A stretch of DNA of 64,000 nt from NCBI RefSeq assembly GCF_014698965.1, contig NZ_JACXAE010000075.1, positions 41,006 to 105,005 of the forward strand, given 5' to 3'. Shown one piece after another: positions 18,272 through 27,084 of the stretch. The first letter of the stretch is position 1. Each line of letters starts with the position of its first letter. Made by a program: the position numbers and the translations under genes. The DNA is from Iningainema tapete BLCC-T55. Lineage in GTDB: Bacteria; Cyanobacteriota; Cyanobacteriia; Cyanobacteriales; Nostocaceae. The notes under the pieces were generated by a model. The model saw nothing but the letters and a program-made list of their open reading frames with translations, made no database searches and had not been told where the DNA came from.

Positions 18272-20485
18272 CTAGTTGTTGGCGATTCTTCCAGCAAGCT
18301 TTGCCACGACTACGACCAACTGCATTGGTTCGATTGGCTTAGGTACATGCATCTGGAAACCTGCTCTAAGCGCGAGTAGGCGATCTTCTTCCCTGGCATA
18401 AGCTGTTAGGGCAGCTGCTGGAATCTGTCCGCCTTGCTCTTTTGGCAAAGATCTGATTCGACGGATGAGAGCGTAACCATCCTCCACTGGCATTCCAATA
18501 TCAGACAACAGCACATCTGGTTTTAAACGTTCGAGTAGCCCAAACGCTTCGCTTACTGACGCTGTTGCGGTGACTTGAGATCCGTACTGTTCCAGTGCTG
18601 TTACCAGGAATTCACGAGTATCTATCTCATCATCTACAATTAAGACTCGTAACCCATCAAGTCTGGGCTGATGTCCTGGGCTGATGTCTTGGGTAGAATT
18701 TTCTTCTTCCCTGCTCCCCTGCTCCCCTACAGCCCCTAACCCCAGAGGGAACCCCTTGCCCCCGCTCACTTCTAGGAGTGGCAGTTGTACGATAAACGTT
18801 GCTCCCTGCCCAACTCCAAGGCTTTCCACTTGAATCGTACCCCCATGCAGTTCTACTAGGTTGCGAACGATCGCCAAGCCCAGCCCTAGTCCACCGTGCG
18901 CTCTGGTGGTTGTACTCTCGGCTTGACGAAAGCGATCGAAGACATAAGGTAAAAAATCAGGGCTGATGCCAATACCAGTATCTTTCACCTTAATTTGAGC
19001 GTGGGAATTGACAATTGTTAGCCAAACCTCAACCCTTCCACCAAAAGGTGTAAATTTGATGGCGTTGGAGAGCAGATTCCAGACAATTTGCTTTAAACGC
19101 TCAGAATCGCCCCAAACCAGACCGACTTCGGGGTCAAGCTCTGACAAAACTTGAATTCTCTTAGTGTCAGCAGTGGGATGCACAGTATCAATGGCCGCTT
19201 CAATTACTTGTACAAGGTTAGTTGGACGGGCACACAGGCGAACTTGACCGCGAATAATCCGTGATATATCTAACAAATCTTCAATTATCTGGGTTTGAGC
19301 TAAGGCATTGCGCTCAATTGTTTCTAATGCCTTATTTGTCTTTGCCTCGTCAAATTTACGAGAGTTTAGTAGTCGCGCCCAACCAAGGATGGCATTCAAA
19401 GGTGAGCGCAACTCGTGGGAGACAATCGCTAGAAACTCATCTTTTGTACGATTAGCCGCTTCGGCAGAGGCGCGTGCAGCTTGCTCTGTAAGTAACTGAG
19501 CGCGATCTTCTTCTGCACGCTTGCGCTCACTGATGTCGCGCTGCACTGAAACCCAGTGAGTGTAACAGCCTGTTTCATCCATCAGCGGCACTAGGCTCAG
19601 TTCTAACCAATATTCAGAGCCGTTCTTGTGATAGTTGATGATCTCGACGACCACAGGCTCAAATTTCTCCAACGCCTCCCGCATTCTGTCTAGCACAGCG
19701 CGTTCTGTCTTCGCTCCCTGCATGAAGCGTGGGGTTTTGCCTAGCACTTCCTGTTCGCTGTAGCCACTCATGCGGGTAAAGGCTTCGTTAACATACACGA
19801 TACGCGGTCCTGGCTCGTCTAGGGGCTCGGTTTCTGTAATGACAATCGCTTCGTTGATGTTGAGAACCACCGACTCTAGTAACCGCAACCTTTCCAGCAC
19901 CTGTTTGCGTTCAGTGACATCGCGTAACAGCCAGCGCAAAGCGACCAATTCACCTTCCTGATTGCGGATGGCACTCACCGTCATAGAACCTTCAAGTGAT
20001 CCCACGCGCCCCTTTGGGGCGCGTGGGATCAGGCGCACTTCCCAATCTTGCACCCAGTTCACCTGGTTCATCTGGTTTAATTTGCTACGAAAAGCTTGAC
20101 GCTCACATGGGGCAACGAAGTTGACTAGCGGTTTGCCCACCAGTAACTTCTGCTTGATGTTGAGCATTTTGGCAGCGACGCTGTTGGCTTCAAGAATTTT
20201 CCCAACTGCATCAGTTACAAGGTAGCCGTCTGGAGCAAACTCGAATAAATCCTGGTAGCGCTGGCGCTCTGCTTCTACTGTCTCACGAGCGGTAGCCAGC
20301 GCCTCATTTTGCGCTCGCAGCTCCTCTTCCGCCACCTGTAATTCCTCAAAGGCGGTGTTAAGATCTTCAAGGGCTTTTGGCAGCCACAGTTCGTGCTCCA
20401 AAGGCACGGCGCTGGTATCCTTTTGTAAGGCGCTGACGCGCTCGTACAAAATCTTTAGCTGCTGGAAAAATTTATCCTCTTTCAC
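18272..20485 (-). CDS. Hybrid sensor histidine kinase (PAS-PAS-HisKA-HATPase-REC)
   Basis: 737 residues, no membrane segment, so cytoplasmic. Order: a coiled coil (about 35-80), PAS 1 (75-195), PAS 2 with PAC (200-325), HisKA with phospho-His357 in VSHELRSPLNAILGW, then HATPase with DTGIGIS (502-508) and GLGLGLAIV (532-540). A low-complexity linker (572-608) leads to a C-terminal receiver (612-735) with Asp662 in SDIGMP and Lys in HVPKP. PAS 2 (GYSEQEVLGK, FMQGAKTERAVLDRMR) resembles LOV/phototropin-like PAS sequences, but the Cys-containing NCRFLQ is here TPRFMQ, so flavin photochemistry is not expected. A palindromic repeat has inserted in PAS 1. Confidence 0.93.
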   Translation of the reverse strand: MKEDKFFQQLKILYERVSALQKDTSAVPLEHELWLPKALEDLNTAFEELQVAEEELRAQNEALATARETVEAERQRYQDLFEFAPDGYLVTDAVGKILEANSVAAKMLNIKQKLLVGKPLVNFVAPCERQAFRSKLNQMNQVNWVQDWEVRLIPRAPKGRVGSLEGSMTVSAIRNQEGELVALRWLLRDVTERKQVLERLRLLESVVLNINEAIVITETEPLDEPGPRIVYVNEAFTRMSGYSEQEVLGKTPRFMQGAKTERAVLDRMREALEKFEPVVVEIINYHKNGSEYWLELSLVPLMDETGCYTHWVSVQRDISERKRAEEDRAQLLTEQAARASAEAANRTKDEFLAIVSHELRSPLNAILGWARLLNSRKFDEAKTNKALETIERNALAQTQIIEDLLDISRIIRGQVRLCARPTNLVQVIEAAIDTVHPTADTKRIQVLSELDPEVGLVWGDSERLKQIVWNLLSNAIKFTPFGGRVEVWLTIVNSHAQIKVKDTGIGISPDFLPYVFDRFRQAESTTTRAHGGLGLGLAIVRNLVELHGGTIQVESLGVGQGATFIVQLPLLEVSGGKGFPLGLGAVGEQGSREEENSTQDISPGHQPRLDGLRVLIVDDEIDTREFLVTALEQYGSQVTATASVSEAFGLLERLKPDVLLSDIGMPVEDGYALIRRIRSLPKEQGGQIPAAALTAYAREEDRLLALRAGFQMHVPKPIEPMQLVVVVAKLAGRIANN
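19998..20030. repeat. Perfect 15-bp palindrome inserted in frame in the kinase PAS 1 domain
   Basis: GATCCCACGCGCCCC (19998-20012) and its exact reverse complement (20016-20030) flank TTT. The 33-bp unit codes for eleven residues, IPRAPKGRVGS (residues 153-163), between two beta strands. Confidence 0.85.
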
Positions 20486-20744
20486 GCCACATCTCTTCTG
20501 TTAGAAAACGCTAAATTGACAGGTAATGCAAATTGTGCAATTAGCCACTTGTAAACAGGTTAAAGCTAATTTGGATCTGATCCAATCTTACTAAGGGAAC
20601 AGATGCAAACTGTGATGCTTTATTTGCACAACAGTTTATGTATATATCGCTGCCCAAGGTATCGCTGTTGAGCAGGACTAAAATATTCGGGGTTAACTAC
20701 ATAACCTATGCCAATACGCGCACATTAATGCACAAATTGAGCCA

Positions 20745-21011
20745 ATGTTAGATCAACTAGAGTACTCTTTAAATCAATCCCAGTGGTTGTGTGGTGCTAC
20801 TTACTCTCTAGCAGATGTAGTTTGGACGGCTGTACTGAATCGCTGGGAAGAATTAAAGTTTGCTCATCTCTGGGAAGGTGGCAAACGAAGAGCGCTCGCC
20901 ACCTATTTTGAACACCTCAAAGCTCGCCCTAGCTTTCAAGAAATCCAAAAAGACACAATGCCTATAGCTATGACATTAGCAGGTTTACGGCGAATTTTTC
21001 TAGGGTTTTGA
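20745..21011 (+). pseudogene. Glutathione S-transferase C-terminal remnant
   Basis: 88 residues corresponding only to the helical C-terminal GST domain: LDQLEYSLNQSQWLCGATYSLADVVWTAVLNRWEEL, with the GST N-capping box region SLADVVW, then HLKARPSFQEI. The thioredoxin-like N-terminal domain with the glutathione site is missing; the in-frame sequence upstream meets a stop within about 50 bp. It is best read as a relic, although a short expressed protein cannot be excluded. The upstream gap (20513-20744) shows no other gene. Confidence 0.6.
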
Positions 21012-21034
21012 AATTGCCGAAAATAATGCAGTAA

Positions 21035-21613
21035 TTAACCAAAATAACTAGGTTCGTTTCCTGATTTCCACTTAATATTGCAACCAATACTTGGCTTTTG
21101 CTCACCTTCCACTGATTTACCCGCCAGAACCGGAGCAATTGCAGCACGTAAATCTTCACCTGTTACAGGTTTGCCATTACTTGGGCGGCTATCATCCAAC
21201 TGTCCGCGATAAACAAGTTTACGCTCAGTATCAAATAAAAAGAAATCTGGCGTACAAGCTGCTGTGTAGGCTTTTGCTGTTTCCTGAGTTTCATCGTAGC
21301 ACAAGGGAAACTTAAAACCTAGTTCACCTGCCATTGCCTTCAAAGAATCTGGCGCATCGTCAGGGTAGTTTTTAGCATCATTGGCGCTAATGGCAACAAT
21401 TTCCAAACGATTAAAGTAATCTTCTCCTAACTGCGCCAATTCTTTTTGTACATGCTTTACAAAAGGACAATGCCGACAAATAAACATTACCAATAATGGT
21501 TTTTCTTTGGCAAAACTTGTAAGCGTTATTGTTTTTCCAGAAACTACGTCTGGTAAATGAAAATCTGGCGCTTGATTACCTAGGGGTAACATGGTTGAAG
21601 CAGTTAAAGCCAT
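21035..21613 (-). CDS. Thioredoxin-fold redoxin (AhpC/TSA-like, CxxC)
   Basis: 192 residues. The peroxiredoxin-like start GNQAPDFHLPDVVSGKTITL leads to the active site FICRHCPFVKHV, with Cys46 and Cys49 in a CxxC arrangement rather than the single peroxidatic Cys of AhpC. AISANDAKNYPDDAPDSLK and TPDFFLFDTERKLVYRGQLDD with the cis-Pro are typical of the thioredoxin family type widespread in cyanobacteria. It probably acts as a cytoplasmic disulfide reductase or thiol peroxidase. It lies 14 bp after a DUF202 gene, so they may be co-transcribed. Confidence 0.88.
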   Translation of the reverse strand: MALTASTMLPLGNQAPDFHLPDVVSGKTITLTSFAKEKPLLVMFICRHCPFVKHVQKELAQLGEDYFNRLEIVAISANDAKNYPDDAPDSLKAMAGELGFKFPLCYDETQETAKAYTAACTPDFFLFDTERKLVYRGQLDDSRPSNGKPVTGEDLRAAIAPVLAGKSVEGEQKPSIGCNIKWKSGNEPSYFG

Positions 21614-21627
21614 AATTTTTAAGTTGA

Positions 21628-22068
21628 TTAACGAAAATTACGGGATTTGGATTGAGATGAACTCTGATATTTAGTAGGATTAACTTGATCTTGCAACATC
21701 AGCAATGGCATACTGAGAATTCCAAATAGCATGACTGCACCAGTCATTACCCAAACTGTCCAGCGAGTTGGTTGATAGTCGCCACTTTCAATTTGCCAAA
21801 ATACTTGGTTATATCGCCAAGCTGCTAAACCGATAGTAATCAGACCGAAGATTACTAAACCAATACCTAAGTATTGCGAGTTGAGAATGGGATTTACAGA
21901 GGGTTGATATTGAATTAGAGTAACACTAAGCTGGCGCAAGAATAGACCAAATCTGGCAATGGCAAAACCAAAGGCAATTAATGATACAGAAGTTCGCAAC
22001 CAAGCTAAGAACGTGCGCTCGTTAGCTTGATGCTCCCTTTGACGATCTATTTTGGGCATTTTGCTCAT
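21628..22068 (-). CDS. DUF202 (YidH-type) membrane protein
   Basis: Start ATG 22068 (MSKMPKIDRQREHQANERTF) is preferred; the frame also opens at 22098 with a hydrophobic leader. 146 residues. The diagnostic stretch NERTFLAWLRTSVSLIAFGFAIARFG is followed by two more membrane helices (about 65-85 and 105-125). Function unknown. It precedes the redoxin gene on the same strand and diverges from the HtrA-type protease. Confidence 0.8.
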   Translation of the reverse strand: MSKMPKIDRQREHQANERTFLAWLRTSVSLIAFGFAIARFGLFLRQLSVTLIQYQPSVNPILNSQYLGIGLVIFGLITIGLAAWRYNQVFWQIESGDYQPTRWTVWVMTGAVMLFGILSMPLLMLQDQVNPTKYQSSSQSKSRNFR

Positions 22069-22208
22069 GAATAACAGGATACCAATAAACGATCGCAAAT
22101 AATTTCATCCGTAAGGGAGAAGACTGTATAAAACTACTCGCTAGGCTGTAGATGGTTAGAACACAACCTAGAAGTAGTCTGACGAAGCTATAGATAGTAA
22201 TCAAAACA

Positions 22209-23411
22209 ATGTACGCCAAAAATAACAGTTGCTTCTACCTGCAACAGAAAACCCAGGAAATTCGAGCAATAGTAGGCAAACGCTGGTTACAAAAGCTGTC
22301 TACTTGTATGCTGGTTATGTTTGTGAGTGTTACTTACGCATTATTCAGTGGATCAACTACTGCTAGCGCATTACCATCCCCATTGCTTGCACAAGTTGAC
22401 TTGGAATCCAACTTTGTCACAGAAGCTGTAGATAAAACAGAGTCTGCCGTGGTTCAGGTGACTGTTTCCCGTACTATAGGAGGAGATGTACCTGATTTCA
22501 TCAGACCCTTTTTTGGTGGTATTCAATCAGTACCGCCTACCGCACCAGTCGTACAGGGACTTGGTTCTGGTTTTGTGATTGACTCGGCTGGGCATATTCT
22601 TACCAATGCTCATGTTGTAGATGATGCAGATACAGTAGCCGTATCTTTTCAAGATGGTCGCATTTTACAAGGTCAAGTGTTAGGGAAAGACCCTGTTACA
22701 GATGTAGCTGTAATTCAGGTGCAAGCAGAAAATTTACCTACAGTGGCGCTCGGTGACTCTGATAAAGTTCGACAAGGACAATGGGCGATCGCCATTGGCA
22801 ACCCGTTGGGTTTACAGGAAACAGTAACAGTTGGTGTAATTAGTGGCACAGAACGTTCCAGCGCCACTATCGGCATACCCGATAAGCGTGTAGGGTTTAT
22901 TCAAACCGATGCGGCAATCAACCCAGGTAACTCCGGAGGACCACTTTTGAACGCCAAAGGTGAAGTAATCGGTATCAATACCGCAATCATTCGTGGTACA
23001 CAGGGGCTGGGCTTTGCCATTCCCATCAATACTGCCAGAGCGATCGCTCAGCAGCTAATTAGTACAGGTAAAGTTGATCATCCCTACATTGGCGTGCAGA
23101 TGCTTGCTCTCAACCCTCAAATTCAGCAGCAAATTAACAATACTCCTAACAGTGGCATTCGGGTAGAGGAAGATCAAGGAATTTTGGTTGTCCAAGTTGG
23201 AAAAAATTCCCCTGCGGCTAAAGCAGGATTAAGGACAGGCGATGTGATTCAAGCAATTAACAACCAGCCTGTAACCAAACCAAGTACAGTTCAACAGCTA
23301 TTAGACAAAGCCGGAATCGGCGGCAAATTGGAGATGGAAGTCCTCCGCAAAGGGCGAACAGTGACATTGACACTTGAACCAGAGCAACTTCCTACTATTC
23401 AGACTCGCTAA
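22209..23411 (+). CDS. HtrA/Deg-type serine protease with PDZ domain (HhoA/HhoB/HtrA group)
   Basis: 400 residues. A hydrophobic segment (about 32-55, ending TTASALPSPLLAQ) indicates export to the periplasm or thylakoid lumen. The catalytic triad is His135 (LTNAHVVDDAD), Asp165 (DPVTDVAVI) and Ser242 (NPGNSGGPLLN). One PDZ domain (about 300-395) contains QVGKNSPAAKAGLRTGDVIQ. In cyanobacteria these proteases handle misfolded envelope and photosystem proteins under light and heat stress. Which of the three paralogues this is cannot be told. A composite repeat follows the gene. Confidence 0.95.
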   Translation: MYAKNNSCFYLQQKTQEIRAIVGKRWLQKLSTCMLVMFVSVTYALFSGSTTASALPSPLLAQVDLESNFVTEAVDKTESAVVQVTVSRTIGGDVPDFIRPFFGGIQSVPPTAPVVQGLGSGFVIDSAGHILTNAHVVDDADTVAVSFQDGRILQGQVLGKDPVTDVAVIQVQAENLPTVALGDSDKVRQGQWAIAIGNPLGLQETVTVGVISGTERSSATIGIPDKRVGFIQTDAAINPGNSGGPLLNAKGEVIGINTAIIRGTQGLGFAIPINTARAIAQQLISTGKVDHPYIGVQMLALNPQIQQQINNTPNSGIRVEEDQGILVVQVGKNSPAAKAGLRTGDVIQAINNQPVTKPSTVQQLLDKAGIGGKLEMEVLRKGRTVTLTLEPEQLPTIQTR

Positions 23412-23428
23412 CTGCTTAAACATATTTT

Positions 23429-23504
23429 GTAGAGACGCGCTCATTTGAGCCAGCGCCCATGAGGCGTTTTCCCACTGTCACGGCGACTGGCGTCGCGTCT
23501 CTAC
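23429..23504. repeat. Composite repeat: GTAGAGACG palindrome with a second repeat nested inside
   Basis: Outer arms GTAGAGACGCG and CGCGTCTCTAC are separated by about 55 bp that includes CCCACTGTCACGGCGACT (23471-23488). That 18-mer is the exact reverse complement of 38601-38618, so one dispersed repeat appears to have landed inside another. Confidence 0.75.
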
Positions 23505-23593
23505 AAGGTTGTGTTCACTAATGCGCACATTGGCATGACAAACCCATATATAGCCTGCCTTAATGGTTCTGAATACCATTAAAGTCTCAAATT

Positions 23594-23968
23594 ATGTCGG
23601 CTAGAAACCGTTATCGGCAGTTGATTGTCAGCACTGTGCTATTACCCAGTTTGCTTGGTTTAGAAATAGCAGTCGGAGCAAATGTATCCATCAAAGATAC
23701 AATACCAGAAACAGTAGAAAATTCTTTAATATCCCAAGCACAAGAAAACCCAAACGCTTTAGATCCTGAACAAGCTCATATTAGAGAACTGAAAAAACAG
23801 AAACGTCGCGAAAACATGCGTCGTTGGAACAACCGTAGTCGTATATTTTTCCGCAACCAAGGGCGTCGCCTAAGACGCTGGGGCGCTGGTGTCATCAATT
23901 GGAGTCGTCGTCGTTGGCAAAAACGTAACCGCAATCAGAATTCTAGCCCAATTCAACAAAGTCGATGA
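23594..23968 (+). CDS. Small secreted, strongly basic hypothetical protein
   Basis: 124 residues. Residues 1-28 form a plausible signal peptide (LIVSTVLLPSLLGLEIAVGA). The mature part has a Gln/Asn/Glu-rich section and a C-terminal 55 residues dominated by Arg, Trp and Asn (RRWNNRSRIFFRNQGRRLRR). This suggests a nucleic-acid- or polyanion-binding tail, but no domain is recognised. It lies downstream of the protease with a repeat between them and is followed by a strong terminator. Confidence 0.6.
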   Translation: MSARNRYRQLIVSTVLLPSLLGLEIAVGANVSIKDTIPETVENSLISQAQENPNALDPEQAHIRELKKQKRRENMRRWNNRSRIFFRNQGRRLRRWGAGVINWSRRRWQKRNRNQNSSPIQQSR

Positions 23969-24024
23969 AAAGAATAAAATCGCGCATTTCTAGATCCCCA
24001 ACTTCGTCAGCGCTATAACAAAAC

Positions 24025-24069
24025 AAAATCCCTTTTAGATTTTTTCTAGCTAGAGGGATTTTTTTTTAA
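24025..24069 (+). terminator. Rho-independent terminator
   Basis: AAAATCCCT (24025-24033) pairs with AGGGATTTT (24054-24062), and the T-tract continues to 24067. It terminates the basic-protein gene and overlaps the last codons of the convergent AbiEii-like gene. Confidence 0.75.
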
Positions 24070-24960
24070 ATCAACAAGAAGCAAATCTATTCCATTCATT
24101 ATTATTGGAATTTTTTCTTCAGGAACACTTAATTCCTGAAAACATTTATGACTGTATTCTGTCTTTTCAAGAAATTGGTTAATCGCTCTAATTAGTGGTG
24201 AGCGCACTTCATAGCTTGCCTCAGCTTTAGAAAATGCACCCGTAGGGATATCATTATTCACCCGTAGAATTGCCAAGTCAATTAAATCCCTAGATTGGGT
24301 ACTGGCATCATTCCAACGGTCGGCGTTAGCCATAAATTTTGATGTAAATCTGTCACTTATACTCAAGCATGGAATATTTGCCCACTGAGGATAAACAGGA
24401 GGATCTAAGTTAAAGTTTCCATTAGCTACAAGTTCTACTTTAATAGTTGTTCCATTAACGGTAACAGGAAATCTAATCCCGTACTGATTTGCGGTGCTGT
24501 CACCAACAAGAATGTTTGTGGTATTTATAAATAATGCAGCAATTCCGTTATCATAGATTAAATTTCTTAAATATTTATAATGTTCAGTTCCATAGGGAAA
24601 AAGAAAATCAATATCTTTACTTAGTCTATATTCGTCATATTCTAACGATAGTAATGTTCCACCAGCAAAAAGCGCGGAAGCATTTCGCAATACTTCAGGA
24701 TTGAAAGCGTTAAGGATTTTAAGTATTTTATTATGATGATCGAGATTAAACATTTCTAAATCCGGTAGTATCCAAGATTTATATTTTTTTGCCAAATAAT
24801 AAACAAATCTTTCTTCTTCATCTTCTAAATTCTTGAAAGTATATCTGTAATGCCAGTTGCGTTGATACAATTGAATCATTTCTTTCTCGTTTAATTGATA
24901 TACATTTTTTAGCTGCCAACCAATAGACTCTAAGAAGGGTAGCTTTTGTAGATTGAGCAT
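24046..24960 (-). CDS. AbiEii/AbiGii-like nucleotidyltransferase
   Basis: 304 residues from ATG 24960; an in-frame GTG at 24996 would add 12. The nucleotidyltransferase signature is seen as FAGGTLLSLEYDEYRLSKDIDF: Gly-Gly, then an SKDIDF acidic pair. KVELVANGNFNL and a later DLIDLAILR follow. AbiEii toxins are MNT-fold enzymes that pair with AbiEi antitoxins in phage abortive infection. No AbiEi-like gene lies beside it. Upstream, on the other strand, is a STAND/NACHT-type remnant. It could be an orphan toxin or a host-adapted nucleotidyltransferase. The gene is AT-rich compared with its neighbours. Confidence 0.75.
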   Translation of the reverse strand: MLNLQKLPFLESIGWQLKNVYQLNEKEMIQLYQRNWHYRYTFKNLEDEEERFVYYLAKKYKSWILPDLEMFNLDHHNKILKILNAFNPEVLRNASALFAGGTLLSLEYDEYRLSKDIDFLFPYGTEHYKYLRNLIYDNGIAALFINTTNILVGDSTANQYGIRFPVTVNGTTIKVELVANGNFNLDPPVYPQWANIPCLSISDRFTSKFMANADRWNDASTQSRDLIDLAILRVNNDIPTGAFSKAEASYEVRSPLIRAINQFLEKTEYSHKCFQELSVPEEKIPIIMNGIDLLLVDLKKNPSS

Positions 24961-25033
24961 ATTGGAAAACTCTAAGGTAAGATGACCCCGCCACACTGCC
25001 TCAGCAGGAGTTAATTTTGGTATTATACCGCAG

Positions 25034-25270
25034 TTGTTATCTGATGTTGCTTTGAAAGTGCTTCGTATCCTAACTTCTGTTGAAAACGGAGGAAAAATGT
25101 CAGCAGAGGCGATCGCCCAAATAATCGAAGAAGATGTATACGAAGTAGAGGAAATCGTGGAAAATTGGCTGGAGTTTTTACAGCATCATCGGTTAGGTAG
25201 AGAAACCCTTTACAGTTTCTATCATTCCAGCTTTCGGGTTTGGTTGGCACAACAAATCAGTAACTTGTAA
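25034..25270 (+). pseudogene. Fragment of a NACHT/STAND ATPase (end of the ATPase module)
   Basis: The 78-residue frame has only a TTG start and runs LLSDVALKVLRILTSVENGG, then AEAIAQIIEEDVYEVEEIVE, then FLQHHRLGRETLYSFYHSSF. This is the helical segment that follows the NTPase domain in large cyanobacterial NACHT or WD40-repeat proteins, ending in SFYHSSFRVWLAQQI. No Walker motifs precede it and no WD40 repeats follow, so it is a relic. The AbiEii-like gene starts next to it on the other strand. Confidence 0.6.
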
Positions 25271-25436
25271 CAGAGGTTAGGTGAATATGTCAGTCACATA
25301 AGCGATCTTATTTTATGAAGCCGTGAAACGCAAGCTGGATATGCGTTTTACTGATTTATTTTCCTACCATTTAAACTAAGATCTCTACTCCAGTCACATA
25401 AGAAATCATGCCCAGAATGGCACGTATTGGCATGTT

Positions 25437-26324
25437 TTAGAGAGTGTCGAGAACACGGCTAATTGCTTGATAGATTGATTCGAGTTCGCTCTCAGTAATG
25501 CAGTAGGGAGGCATAATGTAGAGAGTGTTACCCAAGGGACGTAGAAGAAACCCTTCCTCTAGAAATCGCGATCGCAAGTCCAAACCAATAGAATTGAAAT
25601 AGCCGCTTTGGCTTGCCGCGCCAGACGTTGCAGCGCTTGCAAAAATTGGGGACGACACATGCGCATTCCGGCAGATCCCTGTACCAGTGGTTCGATGACA
25701 ATTCCGGCATAGTGATCGCCGATCTCAAGAAGTTGAGTTATCTTAGATAGAGTTAGTGCCTCACGTTCCTCAACATCTAGATCTTCGTCAAATGTAGCAG
25801 GAGGCACCACTTCTGTAGAGAACATCAAAGGTTGAAAAGGTTGTCCCCAGGGAGAACTGCTCCCTACTGACATAGCTCCCAAAGTATCGCCGTGATATCC
25901 TCCTTCAAAGGTAATGAAACTGGTGCGTTGTGATTGTCCCTGGTTGTACCAATATTGGTAAGCCATTTTCAGAGCAACTTCGACGGCAGTAGAGCCATTA
26001 TCAGAAAAAAATACCCGCGTTAGAGAATTAGGCAAGTGAGTAAGGAGCTTACGCGCCAGTTGTTCTGCTGGTTCGTGAGTAAAGCTGGTAAATATAACGT
26101 GTTCCAACTGCTGGGCTTGCTGATAAAGAGTCTCAGCAAGGGCAGGATGACTATGCCCATGAATAGTTACCCAGCAACTGGAAAATACAGTCTAAAATTT
26201 GCCGTCCATCCTCCAACTCTAAAAATACCCCTTTCCCCTTGACTACCTTCATTGGGATGGGAGCTGTTTTCATTTGTGTGTAGGGACGCCAGATGGGAGA
26301 AGGATGAATATATTCACTAGTCAT
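25437..26324 (-). pseudogene. bioA: Decayed bioA (adenosylmethionine-8-amino-7-oxononanoate aminotransferase)
   Basis: Three collinear pieces on the minus strand. Piece 1 from ATG 26324: HPSPIWRPYTQMKTAPIPMK and DGRQILDCI. An extra base in the T-run near 26190 shifts the frame. Piece 2: VTIHGHSHPALAETLYQQA, then FFSDNGSTAVEVALKMAYQ, then EGGYHGDTLGAMSVG, ending at RLARQ. Piece 3, about 25612 to the stop at 25437: GYFNSIGLDLRSRFLEEGF and PLGNTLYIMPPYCITESEL. About 150 residues, including the PLP-binding Lys, are missing between pieces 2 and 3. The host must have another route to DAPA or an intact copy elsewhere. Confidence 0.88.
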
Positions 26325-26462
26325 GAGAATGCCTCCGTATTTTAACCAGAACAAGGGGCGTATGAATTGTAAACTTGAGTAGATTCTTTGGGAATTTTGA
26401 TTTTTTTATCTCACGCAAAGACGCTAAGAAGAACGCTGTAATATTGAAGTTTTCATAAAAAT

Positions 26463-27038
26463 ATGATGGAAGATAGCTCTCAGGTTTACGAATTTTACCA
26501 AAGACCAACATGGGATGAGTACTTTCTGATGTTAGCTAAATTAGCTGCTACTCGCTCTACTTGTCTGGCTTTTCCGGTGGGTGCTGTGATTGTGAAAAAC
26601 AAACAAGTTTTAGCCACAGGTTATAATGGTTCGCCATCGGGTTCGGCTCATTGTACGGCTCAAGGTTACTGCTATCCTGGGTTGAGTAGCTGTGATGCTA
26701 GTAAAACTTTACCATCAAGGGCTGTACACGCCGAAGCAAATGCGATCGCCCAAGCGGCAAAACATGGCATCCCGACTGGGGGCGCAAGCATTTACGTCAC
26801 CCTAGAACCCTGCCTCTCTTGCTTAAAATTAATTATCTCTGCGGGAATTAAAGAAGTTTTTTACGAAACTTCGTTCAACAGTGGAGATAAAGCCTTAGTG
26901 AGAGATTCCTTCGTTGAAGAAGGATTAGTCACCCTCACACAGATTCATTTATCTGAGATTACAGCACAAAAAGCTGCTCAATTCTTGCTTAATCCCACCT
27001 CTGTGGCTAGAGCAGTTGGGTGCATTAACGAACCATAA
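26463..27038 (+). CDS. dCMP/cytidine deaminase family protein (ComEB-like)
   Basis: 191 residues. The zinc site is seen: HAEANAI (His89, Glu91) and PCLSC (Cys117, Cys120). A long insertion with extra cysteines between strands (GSAHCTAQGYCYPGLSSC) and the RPTWDEYFLMLAKLAATRSTC start are typical of dCMP deaminases, which make dUMP for thymidylate synthesis. The gene diverges from the bioA relic. Confidence 0.9.
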   Translation: MMEDSSQVYEFYQRPTWDEYFLMLAKLAATRSTCLAFPVGAVIVKNKQVLATGYNGSPSGSAHCTAQGYCYPGLSSCDASKTLPSRAVHAEANAIAQAAKHGIPTGGASIYVTLEPCLSCLKLIISAGIKEVFYETSFNSGDKALVRDSFVEEGLVTLTQIHLSEITAQKAAQFLLNPTSVARAVGCINEP

Positions 27039-27084
27039 GGGGGATTGGGGATTGGGGTAGGGTGCGAGTAGTACCCAGTACCCC

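Noticed and set aside
18272..20485. Kinase as a LOV photoreceptor
   Set aside because: The PAS 2 sequence resembles LOV around GYSEQEVLG, but the flavin-binding Cys motif is missing (TPRFMQ).
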